A stretch of DNA of 64,000 bases from G963720475 sp963720475 (GCA_963720475.1 OY970394.1:1488001-1552000), one strand, 5' to 3'. Numbered from the stretch's first letter, positions 1-8,545 are shown. Numbers and translations are program-made. Notes: generated by a model not told the origin, from the letters alone.

Positions 1-1
1 G

Positions 2-172
2 TTGGGCCCCGAAGGGGAGTCTGAGCCGGGCGAGCCCGTCGTCCTGATCGGCCGCCAGGGCGAGGAGCGCATCCTCTGCGAGGAGATGGCCGCCCGGCTC
101 GACACGATCAACTACGAGATCACCTGCGGGCTCTCGCCGCGGGTGAGGCGTGAGTACCTCGGCGGTAGCTGA
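2..172 (+). CDS. alr: alanine racemase, C-terminal fragment
   Basis: Only the last 56 codons lie in the window, so the catalytic Lys and Tyr are out of view. The end reads TINYEITCGLSPRV, the conserved C-terminus of the PLP-dependent alanine racemase that interconverts L- and D-alanine for peptidoglycan. The stop TGA (170-172) lies inside the next gene, a 23-base overlap that suggests one transcript with the tRNA nucleotidyltransferase. The family call rests on this tail alone. Confidence 0.8.
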   Translation: MGPEGESEPGEPVVLIGRQGEERILCEEMAARLDTINYEITCGLSPRVRREYLGGS

Positions 173-1592
173 CCGGCTCGCCGCCGAGCCGGCGGTTCAG
201 GCCGTCCGCGCGGCGCTCGCTGACGTCGAGGCCGGATCGGTGTGGATCGTCGGCGGCGCCTTGCGCGATGCGCTGCTCGAGCACCCGGTCGCCGACGTGG
301 ACCTCGCCGTGAGGGGCGATCCGGCACCGGTCGCGCGCAAGGTCGCCGATGCGCTCGGTGCCCCCGTGTTCCGGCTGTCGGAGGCGTTCGGCGCCTGGCG
401 CGTGGTCTCGCCCGCCGGCTGGATCTGCGACGTCTCGCCGCTCCAGGGCGAGCGGATCGAGGACGACCTCGCCCGGCGCGACTTCACGATCAACGCGCTC
501 GCGGCGCCGCTCGAGGGCGGCGAGCCGATCGACCCCCACGCCGGCGCACGCGACCTCGACGCCGGCATCCTGCGCGTGCTCGGCGCGGCGAGCTACGAGG
601 CCGATCCGCTGCGCGCGCTGCGGCTCGTGCGGTTCGCGGTCGAGCTCGGGCTGGGCCCCGACGAAGAGACCAAGCGCCTCACGCGCGCGGCCGCCCCGCG
701 GATCGCGGAGGTCGCCGGCGAGCGGGTCTTCGCCGAGCTCCAGCGGGTGATCGTGGCCGAGCGCGTGCTCGACGGGATCGCCCTCGCCGACGACCTCGGC
801 GTGCTCGCCGCCGTGCTGCCCGAGGTAGCGGAGCTCCACGACGTCGAGCAGAGCCACTTTCATCACCTCGACGTGTACGGACACACGCTCGAGGTCGTGC
901 GCGAGCAGGTGGCGTTGGAGAGTCGCCTCGAGGAGCTGTTCGGGGAGCTCGCGGGCCCGCTCGGTGCGCTTCTCGACGAGCCGTTCGCCGACGAGCTCAC
1001 CCGTCGCGAGGCGCTCCGCTTCGGAGCCCTCCTGCACGACATCGGCAAGCCGGCCACCCGCGGCGTGCGCCCGGACGGGCGGGTGACCTTCATCGGCCAC
1101 GACAGCATCGGCTACAAGCAGGTGCGAAAGCTCTTCCGCCGCCTGCGGGCGAGCGCTCGGCTGGGCGACTTCGTCGGTCTGCTGACCCGCCACCACCTCG
1201 TCCTCGGGTTCCTCGTCCACCAGCGCCCGCTGCCGCGCGACACCGTCTACGCCTACCTCAACCTGACCTCGCCGGTCGAGGTCGAGGTGACGCTCCTCAC
1301 CTGCGCCGACCGCCTCGCGACGCGCGGCCAGAACGCCGACGCCGCGATCGCCGCTCACCTCGAGCTCGCCGCTGAGCTGATGGACGACGCGCTCCGCTGG
1401 CGGGCGGATGGCCCCCCGCTACCGCCGCTGCGCGGCGACGAGCTCGCCGCCGAGCTCGGGATCGAGCCCGGGCCCGCTCTGGGAGAGCTCCTCTCGCGGC
1501 TCGAGCAGGCGGCGTTCACGGGCGAGGTCGGGACACGCGAGGAGGCGCTCGCGTTCGCCCGCCGCGTGCGGCAAGATTCCCCGCCAGGGTGA
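150..1592 (+). CDS. CCA tRNA nucleotidyltransferase with HD domain
   Basis: 480-residue class II nucleotidyltransferase that adds or repairs the 3' CCA of tRNAs in the cytoplasm. The pol-beta core is plain: GGALRD at about residues 35-40, the metal-binding DVD at 49-51, and RRDFTINAL at 109-117. An HD phosphohydrolase domain follows, with LLHDIGKP near residue 296. Length and order fit the bacterial CCA enzyme with HD extension; a poly(A) polymerase of the same superfamily is the alternative. The GTG start at 150 overlaps the end of alr, consistent with translational coupling. Confidence 0.9.
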   Translation: MSTSAVADRLAAEPAVQAVRAALADVEAGSVWIVGGALRDALLEHPVADVDLAVRGDPAPVARKVADALGAPVFRLSEAFGAWRVVSPAGWICDVSPLQGERIEDDLARRDFTINALAAPLEGGEPIDPHAGARDLDAGILRVLGAASYEADPLRALRLVRFAVELGLGPDEETKRLTRAAAPRIAEVAGERVFAELQRVIVAERVLDGIALADDLGVLAAVLPEVAELHDVEQSHFHHLDVYGHTLEVVREQVALESRLEELFGELAGPLGALLDEPFADELTRREALRFGALLHDIGKPATRGVRPDGRVTFIGHDSIGYKQVRKLFRRLRASARLGDFVGLLTRHHLVLGFLVHQRPLPRDTVYAYLNLTSPVEVEVTLLTCADRLATRGQNADAAIAAHLELAAELMDDALRWRADGPPLPPLRGDELAAELGIEPGPALGELLSRLEQAAFTGEVGTREEALAFARRVRQDSPPG

Positions 1593-1599
1593 GGTACCG

Positions 1600-2571
1600 A
1601 TGACGATCGTCGACTGCGCGGTTTACGAGGAGGGCCGGCGCCGGGGTGGCAAGCTCGACCTCGACCACGCGTTCAAAGAGTGCCACGACGGCGCGTTCGT
1701 CTGGATCGGGCTGCACGAGCCTTCCGAGCAGGAGTTCGACGCCGTGGCACGCGAGTTCCAGCTCCACGAGCTCGCCGTCGAGGACGCGGTCCACGCGAAC
1801 CAGCGGCCCAAGCTCGAGGTCTACGGCGAGTCGCTCTTCGTCGTGCTGCGGACCGGGCGCTACGTGGACACCCAGGAGGTGGTCGAGCTCGGCGAGGTCC
1901 ACGCGTTCATCGGCAGCGACTTCCTCGTGACGGTCCGCCACGGCAAGGCGAGCGACCTGCACGCCGTCCGCCTCGCGATCGAGCAGCGGCCTGATCTGCT
2001 GCGCCACGGCCCCGGCGCGATCCTGCACGCGATCGTCGACAAGATCGTCGACGACTACGCGCCGGTCGTGGACGGCGTCGACACCGACATCACCCAAATC
2101 GAGCAGGAGGTCTTCTCCGACTCGCGCGAGGACCACTCGGAGCGGATCTACAAGCTCAAGCGCGAGGTGCTCGAGTTCCACGCCGCGACGGCGCCGCTGC
2201 TCGAGCCGCTCGACCAGCTCGCCCGCGGCCGCTACGACGTCATCACGGAGGACATGCGCTCCCACTTCCGCGACGTCCACGACCATCTCGCGCGCGTCGT
2301 CCAGCAGGTCGAGGACTTCCGCGAGCTGCTGACCGGCGTGCTCGAGGCGAACCTGACGCAGGTGAACGTGCGCCAGAACGAGGACGTGCGGAAGATCTCG
2401 GCGTGGGTCGCGATCCTTGCGGTGCCAACCGCGATCGCGGCGATCTACGGCATGAACTTCAAGCACATGCCCGAGCTCGAGTCCGCCTGGGGCTACCCCG
2501 CCGTGCTCACATTGATGCTCGTCATCTGCGTCAGCCTGCACCGCTACTTCAAGCACGTCGGCTGGCTATAG
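1600..2571 (+). CDS. corA: CorA-family magnesium/cobalt transporter
   Basis: 323-residue CorA homologue, a pentameric inner-membrane channel for Mg2+ (or Co2+). A long cytoplasmic N-terminal alpha/beta and helical domain is followed by two C-terminal membrane helices. The signature YGMNF sits at about residues 283-287 at the end of the first helix, and the protein ends in a short basic tail, as in CorA. The open frame extends upstream to 1408, but ATG 1600 just after GAGG is the natural start because the upstream part is a shadow of the CCA enzyme. Substrate metal cannot be told from sequence. Confidence 0.92.
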   Translation: MTIVDCAVYEEGRRRGGKLDLDHAFKECHDGAFVWIGLHEPSEQEFDAVAREFQLHELAVEDAVHANQRPKLEVYGESLFVVLRTGRYVDTQEVVELGEVHAFIGSDFLVTVRHGKASDLHAVRLAIEQRPDLLRHGPGAILHAIVDKIVDDYAPVVDGVDTDITQIEQEVFSDSREDHSERIYKLKREVLEFHAATAPLLEPLDQLARGRYDVITEDMRSHFRDVHDHLARVVQQVEDFRELLTGVLEANLTQVNVRQNEDVRKISAWVAILAVPTAIAAIYGMNFKHMPELESAWGYPAVLTLMLVICVSLHRYFKHVGWL

Positions 2572-2584
2572 GCTTCCGGCCTCG

Positions 2585-3001
2585 ATGGCCGACGACTGCA
2601 TCTTCTGCTCGATCCTCGCCGGCGAGCTGCCGGCGGAAGTGATCGCCGAGGACGAGCACACGCTTGCGTTCATGGACATCAACCCGTGGACGCGCGGGCA
2701 CGCGCTTGTGATCCCGCGGCGGCATTCCGCGGACCTGCTCGAGATCGCCGATGACGACCTCGACCACACGGTGCAGGCGGCGAAGCGGCTCGCCGGTCAG
2801 TTGAAGCAGCGGCTCGGCGCCGACGGCATCAACCTGCTCAACTCGTGCGGCTCATCGGCGTGGCAGACGGTCTTCCACTTCCACGTCCACGTGATCCCCC
2901 GCTACCCCGACGACCCGCTCCGGCTGCCGATCGGACCCGAGCAGGCGAAGCCGGAGGAGCTCGCTGCCGTGGCCGCAGAGATCAGGGGCAACGGTGCCTG
3001 A
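2585..3001 (+). CDS. HIT family nucleotide hydrolase
   Basis: 138-residue histidine-triad protein. The N-terminal CIFCSILAGE is the usual HIT zinc-pair start, and the catalytic triad HFHVHVIPR lies at about residues 97-105. HIT proteins hydrolyse phosphoramidates or dinucleoside polyphosphates such as AMP-NH2 or Ap4A; the substrate here is unknown. It begins 13 bases after corA and overlaps the following crotonase by 8 bases, so the three probably share a transcript. Confidence 0.92.
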   Translation: MADDCIFCSILAGELPAEVIAEDEHTLAFMDINPWTRGHALVIPRRHSADLLEIADDDLDHTVQAAKRLAGQLKQRLGADGINLLNSCGSSAWQTVFHFHVHVIPRYPDDPLRLPIGPEQAKPEELAAVAAEIRGNGA

Positions 3002-3773
3002 GCGCGTCCGCTTCGAGACCGAGGGCGACGTTGGGCACATCGTGCTCGACGACCCGCCGCTGAACCTCTTCGGGCGCGACCTCTGCAACGACCTGATCGC
3101 CGCGATCGGCGAAGCGAGCGACTCGCCGGTCCGCGCGCTGATCGTCCGCGCCGACGGCGAGATCTTCACCGGCGGAGCCGACGTCAACGCCTTCGACGGG
3201 CTCAGCACGGCCGCGGGCGACGAGTTCTTTATGCAGCTGATCTCGATAACCCAGTCGCTCGAGGACCTCCCGATCCCGACCCTCGCTGTCGCGCACAGCC
3301 TCTGCCTCACCGCCGGCTTCGAGCTCTCGCTCGCGTGCGACATGTTCTGGGCGGGCGAGTCGGCACGCTTCGGGCTCGTCGAGCAGGTCGTCGGCATCAC
3401 GCCCGGCATGGGTGGCACCCAGCGCCTCGCCGAGCGGGCCGGGCCGGCGCGCGCGCGCGAGTTCGTGATGACCGGCGCCCTCTACGACGCCGCGACGCTC
3501 GAGCGCTGGAACGTGATCAACCGCGTCGTGCCCGACAACGAGCTGCTCGAGAAGGCGGTCAAGTTCGCCACCAGGCTGGCTGCCGGCCCGACGCTCGCCC
3601 ACGCGGCCACGAAGCGGATCGTGCGCGCGACGGTCGACGAGGGCGTCCGCGGAGCCGACGCCCGCGTCGGCGAGATCGTCGCGCCGCTGTTCGAGACCGA
3701 GGACGCGAAGAACGCGGTCGCGAGCTTCCTCGAGCACGGCGGTCCTGGCCACGCCAAGTTCGAGGGCAAGTGA
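2994..3773 (+). CDS. enoyl-CoA hydratase/isomerase family protein
   Basis: 259-residue crotonase-fold protein. The oxyanion-hole region (EIFTGGADVNAF) and both usual catalytic Glu positions are present: GFELSLACD and LVEQVVGITPG followed by GMGGTQRL. It should hydrate or isomerise an enoyl-CoA in beta-oxidation or a related route. GTG start at 2994 inside the end of the HIT gene. One of three crotonase paralogues here; the chain-length or ring substrate cannot be assigned. Confidence 0.85.
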   Translation: MPERVRFETEGDVGHIVLDDPPLNLFGRDLCNDLIAAIGEASDSPVRALIVRADGEIFTGGADVNAFDGLSTAAGDEFFMQLISITQSLEDLPIPTLAVAHSLCLTAGFELSLACDMFWAGESARFGLVEQVVGITPGMGGTQRLAERAGPARAREFVMTGALYDAATLERWNVINRVVPDNELLEKAVKFATRLAAGPTLAHAATKRIVRATVDEGVRGADARVGEIVAPLFETEDAKNAVASFLEHGGPGHAKFEGK

Positions 3774-3810
3774 GCGAATCGCCCGGGCGGATGGGGTGTT
3801 GAGAGGGGCG

Positions 3811-4389
3811 ATGAACGGACGGCTCCGATTCGCGGCTGGCCTCGCGACCGTGCTCGCGCTCGCGGGCGCGCTCGCGGCGACAGCCTGGGCGACGACGAAG
3901 AACCCCGTCTCCGACAAGGACGACGTCGCCGGGGCGGTGGACCTCTCGAGCGTCCGACTCACACACGACAGCTCGGCGGACCGGCTCGTGTTCACATTCA
4001 AGACGTTCCAGGGGTTCGGGCCGAGCGCGCTGCGTAACCGCGAGGGCCCGCCCGGCTCGATCTGCGTCAACTTCTGGACCGACCGCGCGCCGGGGGAGGA
4101 CCCACCTAACTTCGAGGCGTGCATCACCGCCCGTCCGGACAAGAACTACCGCGGCACGGTGAACCGCGTCGCCGCCGACGGCTCGCTCAAACGGGTCGGC
4201 ACGATCGAGGTCGAGCAGCGGACGACGAAGCGCCTCGTGGGGCGTGTCTGCCTCACGTGCATCGGCTCCCCGCGGGAGATCAAGTGGACCGCCCAGGCGA
4301 CCACCTTCGGCAAGGGCTGCAATTCCCGCACCGGGTGCCAGGACCTCGTTCCCGCGCCGCCCGACGTGGTCGAGACCAAGCTCCGATAG
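3811..4389 (+). CDS. secreted protein of unknown function
   Basis: 192-residue protein with a clear Sec signal peptide (NGRLRF, then a hydrophobic Ala/Leu core ending near ATAWA, residues 1 to about 27). The mature part has six cysteines, which may form disulfides, and looks beta-rich. I do not recognise the family. ATG 3811 is preferred because GAGAGG lies 5 bases upstream; an in-frame upstream start at 3796 has no ribosome site. It stands alone between the crotonase and the cold-shock gene. Confidence 0.7.
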   Translation: MNGRLRFAAGLATVLALAGALAATAWATTKNPVSDKDDVAGAVDLSSVRLTHDSSADRLVFTFKTFQGFGPSALRNREGPPGSICVNFWTDRAPGEDPPNFEACITARPDKNYRGTVNRVAADGSLKRVGTIEVEQRTTKRLVGRVCLTCIGSPREIKWTAQATTFGKGCNSRTGCQDLVPAPPDVVETKLR

Positions 4390-4541
4390 GCACAAACCGG
4401 CCGCGGCTTTCCGCAGGGCGTCCTGCTAGCGTTCCCCCGCAGTGGCCCGCCGATGGCTGGCCGAAACAGCATTCGCCGTGATTCTGGAGCCGTAGAGCAC
4501 CGGGGGCAGGGCAGTGCAGGAACAGGAAGGTGCTTTACGCA
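4390..4541 (+). other. csp upstream region
   Basis: 152 bases with no gene, forming the promoter and probable 5' leader of the cold-shock gene. Cold-shock messages often have long leaders, but I see no cold-box or other named element. The only clear site is AGGAAGG at 4524-4530, 11 bases before ATG 4542. Confidence 0.4.
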
Positions 4542-4745
4542 ATGCCTGAAGGAACCGTGAAGTGGTTCAACGACGAGAAGGGCTACGGCTTCATCACCCC
4601 CGATGAGGGCGGCCGTGACCTCTTCGTCCATCACACCGGAATCAACGGTCAGGGCTTCAAGACCCTGCAAGAGAACGCCAAGGTCACCTACGACGAGGAA
4701 GAGGGCGACAAGGGGCCTAAGGCAGTCAACGTCACGGCTGTCTAA
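4542..4745 (+). CDS. cold-shock domain protein
   Basis: 67-residue single cold-shock domain. GTVKWFNDEKGYGFITP carries RNP1 and DLFVHH carries RNP2, the two aromatic and basic nucleic-acid-binding motifs. It is a small cytoplasmic RNA chaperone of the CspA family. ATG 4542 is chosen over an in-frame GTG at 4530 because the family starts MP.GTVKWF. It is followed at once by structured element copy 1 and infA. Confidence 0.95.
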   Translation: MPEGTVKWFNDEKGYGFITPDEGGRDLFVHHTGINGQGFKTLQENAKVTYDEEEGDKGPKAVNVTAV

Positions 4746-4754
4746 CGAGGCTCT

Positions 4755-4834
4755 GACAGCGCGCCTGGCGGTGTCGTCTTCGCGCTCGTTTGCCGAGCAA
4801 ACGTCGCGCTCGACTCCTGGCCAGGCGCACTGTC
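4755..4834 (+). repeat. structured intergenic element, copy 1
   Basis: 80-bp imperfect palindrome between csp and infA. Outer arms GACAGCGCGCCTGGC (4755-4769) and its complement (4820-4834) pair at 14 of 15 positions. In the centre is a perfect hairpin GTTTGC-CGA-GCAAAC (4788-4802). The 9-mer TCGCGCTCG occurs twice, at 4780 and 4804, flanking it. A shared core (GTCGTCTTCG before, CTCGACTCCTGGC after) links it to copy 2. It ends 21 bases before the infA start, which lacks an obvious ribosome site. Confidence 0.75.
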
Positions 4835-4855
4835 ACCCGCCTCGTCGCTGATTTC

Positions 4856-5074
4856 ATGGCCAAAGAAGAAAAGATCGAGATGGAGGGCGAAGTGACCGAG
4901 GCCCTCCCGAACACGATGTTTCGTGTCACGCTCGATAACGGCCACGAGGTCCTCGGTCACATCTCCGGCAAGATGCGCCGGCACTACATCCGCATCCTCC
5001 CCGGCGACCGCATCAAGATCGAGTTGTCGCCATACGACCTCGATCGCGGCCGCATCACTTACCGCTACAAATAG
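4856..5074 (+). CDS. infA: translation initiation factor IF-1
   Basis: 72 residues, the usual IF-1 length, with a single OB fold: MAKEEKIEMEGEV at the start, then GHVLGHISGKMRR-like core (here GHEVLGHISGKMRRHYI) and the RITYRYK end. IF-1 occupies the ribosomal A site during initiation. ATG 4856 is certain from the family start; an open frame from 4790 is not coding. Unusually, it is not beside ribosomal protein genes (adk-map-infA-rpmJ order) but behind csp, so it may be a second copy. Confidence 0.95.
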   Translation: MAKEEKIEMEGEVTEALPNTMFRVTLDNGHEVLGHISGKMRRHYIRILPGDRIKIELSPYDLDRGRITYRYK

Positions 5075-5121
5075 CGGCTGCGGTGGGGGAACCGCAACAT
5101 CCGACGGGGCAAGTGTGTTCA

Positions 5122-5787
5122 ATGCCTTCCATGAAGCGCGCGATAGGTCTCGTTGCCGCTAGCGCGGCTCTGCTCGCTCCCGCCTCCGCGGGCGCGGCCC
5201 CGACCGAGCTTGGTCAGGGCACCGAGAAGCTGCCTGCCGCCAGCTGCCCGGCCGACTGCACCGCGATCGGCAAGGTCACCGGCTTCCAGGTCTCGAACGG
5301 CGTCAAGTCGCACCCGATGCGCGTCAACCGCGAGGGCAACATCGTCGCCTTCACGATCAAGCTCGGCTCGCCCAACGCCGAGCAGATCAGGTTCTTCGAG
5401 CGCCTCTTCGGCAGCCCGGCGAAGGTGCGCCTCGCGATTCTGCGCCCGGCCTCCCCGGCGAAGGGGTTCAAGCTCAAGCGCATGAGCGCGGAATTCAACG
5501 TCGGCCGCTACTTCGGCCGGACGGTGTCTTTCGCGCTGCCGAAGCCGCTGCCGATCGGCGCCAAGTACGAGGTCGCGCTGACGACCTCGACGTGGGCCCC
5601 CCTTCTCGCCGTCAAGCGCACCGACAAGGAGGGTTGGCGCTCCTCGCGCGATCCCGGCAAGTGCGACGACGTCCAGGAGCCGTCCGCCCAGGAGGCGATC
5701 GGCAGCCGCCGCTCGTATAGCTGCCTCCACTCCACGGCGCGCCTGCTCTACACGGCTACGTACGTGCCGAACCCCGCTCAGCGCTGA
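5122..5787 (+). CDS. secreted protein of unknown function
   Basis: 221-residue protein with a Sec signal peptide (KRAIGLVAASAALL, cleavage near AGAAP). Four cysteines lie in the mature chain (ASCPADC near the start, two near the end). No family recognised; the body looks beta-rich. Start is ATG 5122 or ATG 5131, both in frame. The stop codon lies inside the left arm of structured element copy 2. Confidence 0.65.
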   Translation: MPSMKRAIGLVAASAALLAPASAGAAPTELGQGTEKLPAASCPADCTAIGKVTGFQVSNGVKSHPMRVNREGNIVAFTIKLGSPNAEQIRFFERLFGSPAKVRLAILRPASPAKGFKLKRMSAEFNVGRYFGRTVSFALPKPLPIGAKYEVALTTSTWAPLLAVKRTDKEGWRSSRDPGKCDDVQEPSAQEAIGSRRSYSCLHSTARLLYTATYVPNPAQR

Positions 5788-5877
5788 TAGCCGGCGCGTC
5801 GCGGCGTCGTCTTCGGCCTCGCGTGCCTAGCACGCGTCGGCCTCGACTCCTGGCGACGCTTGGCTCTCAGCGCTGAG
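5777..5877 (+). repeat. structured intergenic element, copy 2
   Basis: 101-bp palindromic element. Outer arms CTCAGCGCTGATAGCC (5777-5792) and 5862-5877 pair at 15 of 16 positions; a middle stem GCGTCGC (5796-5802) pairs with GCGACGC (5853-5859); the centre is GCGTGC-CTA-GCACGC (5821-5835). The 9-mer TCGGCCTCG occurs at 5813 and 5837, the same 24-base offset as in copy 1. The left arm contains the stop codon of the upstream gene. Confidence 0.75.
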
Positions 5878-5908
5878 ACACCCGGTTTACATGGGGCGCG
5901 CCCGGTCG

Positions 5909-5914
5909 TACGAT
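5909..5914 (+). promoter_or_regulatory. -10 box for a leaderless transcript (TACGAT)
   Basis: TACGAT ends 6 bases before ATG 5921 and no ribosome site intervenes, so transcription probably starts at the initiation codon. Same arrangement as at several other genes in the window. Confidence 0.5.
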
Positions 5915-5920
5915 TGCGGC

Positions 5921-6262
5921 ATGACCGCCGAGGGGTGGATCTTCACGGTCGGCTTTCGCGTTTTCGACGTCGGCCTGCTGATCCTCTGGCTCGTGTGGTT
6001 CTTCCGCCTGCGTGACGACGACGACGGGAGCGACGACGGCAACGGCCGCGGGGGAGGGCCCGAGCCCGAGAAGGACGGGCCGTCGGGTGGAGGCGGACTG
6101 TTGCGCCCCCTCGGACCAGCCCGCCCGGGCCGCGGCCGCGACCGCGACCACGAGCCGCCCAGAGGCTCTCCCCGCCGTCGCGGTGCCGACCGGCTGCCGC
6201 TACCCCAGCCCGCTCGGGTCAGGCAGCCGTCATCGCCGGTACCGCTGCACCGCCGGGCCTAG
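5921..6262 (+). CDS. small single-pass membrane protein
   Basis: 113 residues: one N-terminal membrane helix (about residues 5-27, ending LWLVWFF), an Asp-rich patch, then a low-complexity Gly/Pro/Arg tail. Function unknown. ATG 5921 is chosen over an upstream GTG or ATG frame because the helix starts right after it and a -10 box sits 6 bases before. The Arg/Pro-rich tail is compositionally odd and its lower half could be a chance frame. Confidence 0.5.
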   Translation: MTAEGWIFTVGFRVFDVGLLILWLVWFFRLRDDDDGSDDGNGRGGGPEPEKDGPSGGGGLLRPLGPARPGRGRDRDHEPPRGSPRRRGADRLPLPQPARVRQPSSPVPLHRRA

Positions 6263-6269
6263 CGGCAGC

Positions 6270-6635
6270 TCAGCAGGCGCCTGGGTTCTCGCTACAGAAG
6301 TTGTCGAAGCTCGAGCCGCCGCCGCTGCCGCCACTGTTGTTCTGCGGCGTTCCGGCACCGCCACCTTGCGAGCCACCACCCTGCGTGCCTTGAGAGCCGC
6401 TGTCGTCCGAGCCGTCGTCGCCGGAGGGGGTCTCGCCGGAGCCATCGTCGGTCGGGGCCGAGCCGCCGGCGTCCGCGCCTTCGTCGGTGGTCGTCCGCCT
6501 CTTGGTCGTGCGTGTGGTGGAGTCGAGCGTCGGGTCGCCGCCCGGCTCGGTGAGCTCGGGGGCGGGCGGGACGGTCGAGGACTTCTCGTCGTCGCCGCCA
6601 CAGCCGGCGGCGACGAGCGCGACGAGGACCAGCAC
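6270..6635 (-). CDS. putative lipoprotein, low-complexity Ser/Gly/Asp/Thr rich
   Basis: 121 residues. The start MLVLVALVAAGC is a lipoprotein signal with lipobox VAAGC, so Cys12 would be lipidated and the protein anchored outside the membrane. The rest is almost all Ser, Thr, Gly, Asp and Pro until a short FCSENPGAC tail with two cysteines. Function unknown; probably an extended surface or linker protein. GTG start. It follows the zinc-ribbon gene on the same strand by 33 bases. Confidence 0.6.
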   Translation of the reverse strand: MLVLVALVAAGCGGDDEKSSTVPPAPELTEPGGDPTLDSTTRTTKRRTTTDEGADAGGSAPTDDGSGETPSGDDGSDDSGSQGTQGGGSQGGGAGTPQNNSGGSGGGSSFDNFCSENPGAC

Positions 6636-6668
6636 GAGACGCGAGCGCGGGTCCGCGCAGGCGCGCGG

Positions 6669-6938
6669 TCACCGCTCGACTGCGGGCATCCGGCGCCCGC
6701 AGTGGGGGCAGTCGTTCGTGTCCCGCGGGGCGAGCTGCTCGAGCGAGCAGCCGCACAGGCGGAGGTTCTCGACGGCCCATGGGAGGTTGCTGGGCGACGG
6801 CGCCAGCGGCAGCACCTTGCCGACGATCTCGAGGTCCTCGCCGGACTCGCGGTCCACGTAGACGGCGCCGGGCTCCACCTCGCGCACGACCTCGCGGTCC
6901 GAGCGCGAGCGCAGGCGGTATTGCTGGTGCTCGCCCAT
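6669..6938 (-). CDS. zinc-ribbon-like small protein
   Basis: 89 residues. The C-terminal half holds two Cys pairs, LCGC and CPHCGRR, that could form a zinc ribbon. The N-terminal half (REVEPGAVYVDRESGEDLEIVGKVLPL) looks like a small beta domain. I do not recognise a named family. TATCTT lies 8 bases before ATG, so the message probably has almost no leader. Divergent from the glycosyltransferase gene. Confidence 0.5.
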   Translation of the reverse strand: MGEHQQYRLRSRSDREVVREVEPGAVYVDRESGEDLEIVGKVLPLAPSPSNLPWAVENLRLCGCSLEQLAPRDTNDCPHCGRRMPAVER

Positions 6939-6997
6939 CGAGCGGCAAGATAGCAGGGGTTCCTGTCGCAGAACGCCGCACGCGCAGAGCGGCGAAG

Positions 6998-8545
6998 ATG
7001 CCCGTCGTGCGCATCTTGATCTTCCACGGATACCTGCTCCGGGGGACCGGAAGCAACATCTACAACGCCAGCCTCGTGGCGGCGCTGGCGAAATTGGGCC
7101 ACGAGGTCCACCTGCTGTGCCAGGACCACCGCGCGGCCGATCTCGACGTGATCGACGCGACGGGCGACTGGGACACCGGGGAGCTGCGCGTGGAGGTCAA
7201 GCGCGAGCCCGCCCGGGTCACCGCGTACCGCCCGCCGATCGGGCGGATCCTGCCGGTCTATGTGGCCGACGACTACGAGGACTTCGACGCGAAGCCGTTC
7301 TCGAGCCTGAGCGACGCGGAGTTGGACGCCTACCTCGATGCGAACGTCGCCGCGGCGCGCGATCTCGTCGCGCGCCTCGAGCCGGACGTGGCGCTCGCAA
7401 ACCACCTCGTGATGGGCCCGGTCATCCTCGCCCGCGCGCTCTCGGGCGCCGTTCCCTACGCAGTCAAGGTCCACGGCAGCGCTCTCGAGTACACGGTCAA
7501 GCCGGAGTCCGGCCGCTTTCTCACGTACGCGCGCGAGGGCCTCGACTCCGCAGCGGGGGTCCTCGTCGGTTCGCGCCATACGGCCGAGAGCCTGTGGGAG
7601 GCGATCGGCGATCCCCACCTGCCCGAGCGCACCCGGCTCGGGCCGCCCGGAGTGGACGTGGAGCAGTTCCGCCCCTCACCGCCGCAGGAGGCCGCCGGCC
7701 GGCTGTCCGCGCTCGCAGACCGGCTCGAGGGGGTCGAGGCCGACTGGGGCGGGGCGAGCGGGGCGGCCGGGGTGCTCGCCAGCCTCAATCCGGCGCGCGA
7801 CCGGATCGTCAGCTACGTCGGCAAGCTGATCGTCTCGAAGGGCGTCGAGCTGTTGATCGCTGCGTGGCCCCTGGTGTCTGCGCGGATCGACCGCGCACGG
7901 CTGGTGATCGTCGGCTTCGGGACCTACGACGAGGGCTTACGGCAGCTGTGCGCGGCGCTCGCGGCCGGGAGCTTGGCGGAGGCGCGGGAGATCGCCGCGC
8001 GCGGACGCGAGCTCGAGGGCGGCGACACAGGCGAGCTGGAGGAGCTGGCCGCCTTCCTCGATTCGCTCACCGGCGCCGAGCGCGATGCGTACGTCGCCGC
8101 CGCCCGCGACACGGCGGGCGCGATCGTCTTCACCGGCCGTCTCGAGCACGCCGACCTGCCCGACCTGTTGTGCGCGTGCGAGGCCCAGGTGGTGCCGAGC
8201 ACGTTCCCCGAGGCGTTCGGGATGGTCGCGGCCGAGGCCGCGACCACCGGCACGCTGCCGGTCTCGGCGCGCCACTCCGGGCTCGGAGAGGTGTCCGCCT
8301 TGCTCGAGCCGGCGCTCGAGCCGGACCTGCGCGACCTCCTCGGTTTCGACCTCGACGGCGACGCGGTCCGCGCGATCGCCGATCGCCTCGTGCGCTGGCT
8401 CGAGCTCGATCCCGGTCGCCGGACGGCCGCGCGAGAGTCGCTGTCTAAGCTCGCTCGCGGGCGGTTCGGCTGGCGGCGCGTTGCTGAAAACGTGATCGCC
8501 GCGGCCGAGGGGCGACTGGACGACCTGGACCGGCCGATTGAATAG
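6998..8545 (+). CDS. GT4-family glycosyltransferase
   Basis: 515-residue GT-B fold glycosyltransferase. The N-terminal Rossmann domain starts with FHGYLLRGTGSNIYNASL, a GT4-like acceptor loop. The C-terminal half has SYVGKLIVSKGVELLI and the nucleotide-sugar motif PEAFGMVAAEA (E-x7-E). It transfers a sugar from an NDP-sugar; the product is unknown. About 50 residues of helical insertion (ARGRELEGGDTGELEEL region) sit inside the donor domain. ATG 6998 fits the family start; a longer open frame from 6779 is antisense shadow. Confidence 0.8.
   Translation: MPVVRILIFHGYLLRGTGSNIYNASLVAALAKLGHEVHLLCQDHRAADLDVIDATGDWDTGELRVEVKREPARVTAYRPPIGRILPVYVADDYEDFDAKPFSSLSDAELDAYLDANVAAARDLVARLEPDVALANHLVMGPVILARALSGAVPYAVKVHGSALEYTVKPESGRFLTYAREGLDSAAGVLVGSRHTAESLWEAIGDPHLPERTRLGPPGVDVEQFRPSPPQEAAGRLSALADRLEGVEADWGGASGAAGVLASLNPARDRIVSYVGKLIVSKGVELLIAAWPLVSARIDRARLVIVGFGTYDEGLRQLCAALAAGSLAEAREIAARGRELEGGDTGELEELAAFLDSLTGAERDAYVAAARDTAGAIVFTGRLEHADLPDLLCACEAQVVPSTFPEAFGMVAAEAATTGTLPVSARHSGLGEVSALLEPALEPDLRDLLGFDLDGDAVRAIADRLVRWLELDPGRRTAARESLSKLARGRFGWRRVAENVIAAAEGRLDDLDRPIE

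Noticed and set aside
4755..5877. The palindromic elements as a small transposon (MITE) with terminal repeats
   Set aside because: The arms differ in sequence between copies, while a MITE would keep its ends; the core, not the ends, is conserved.
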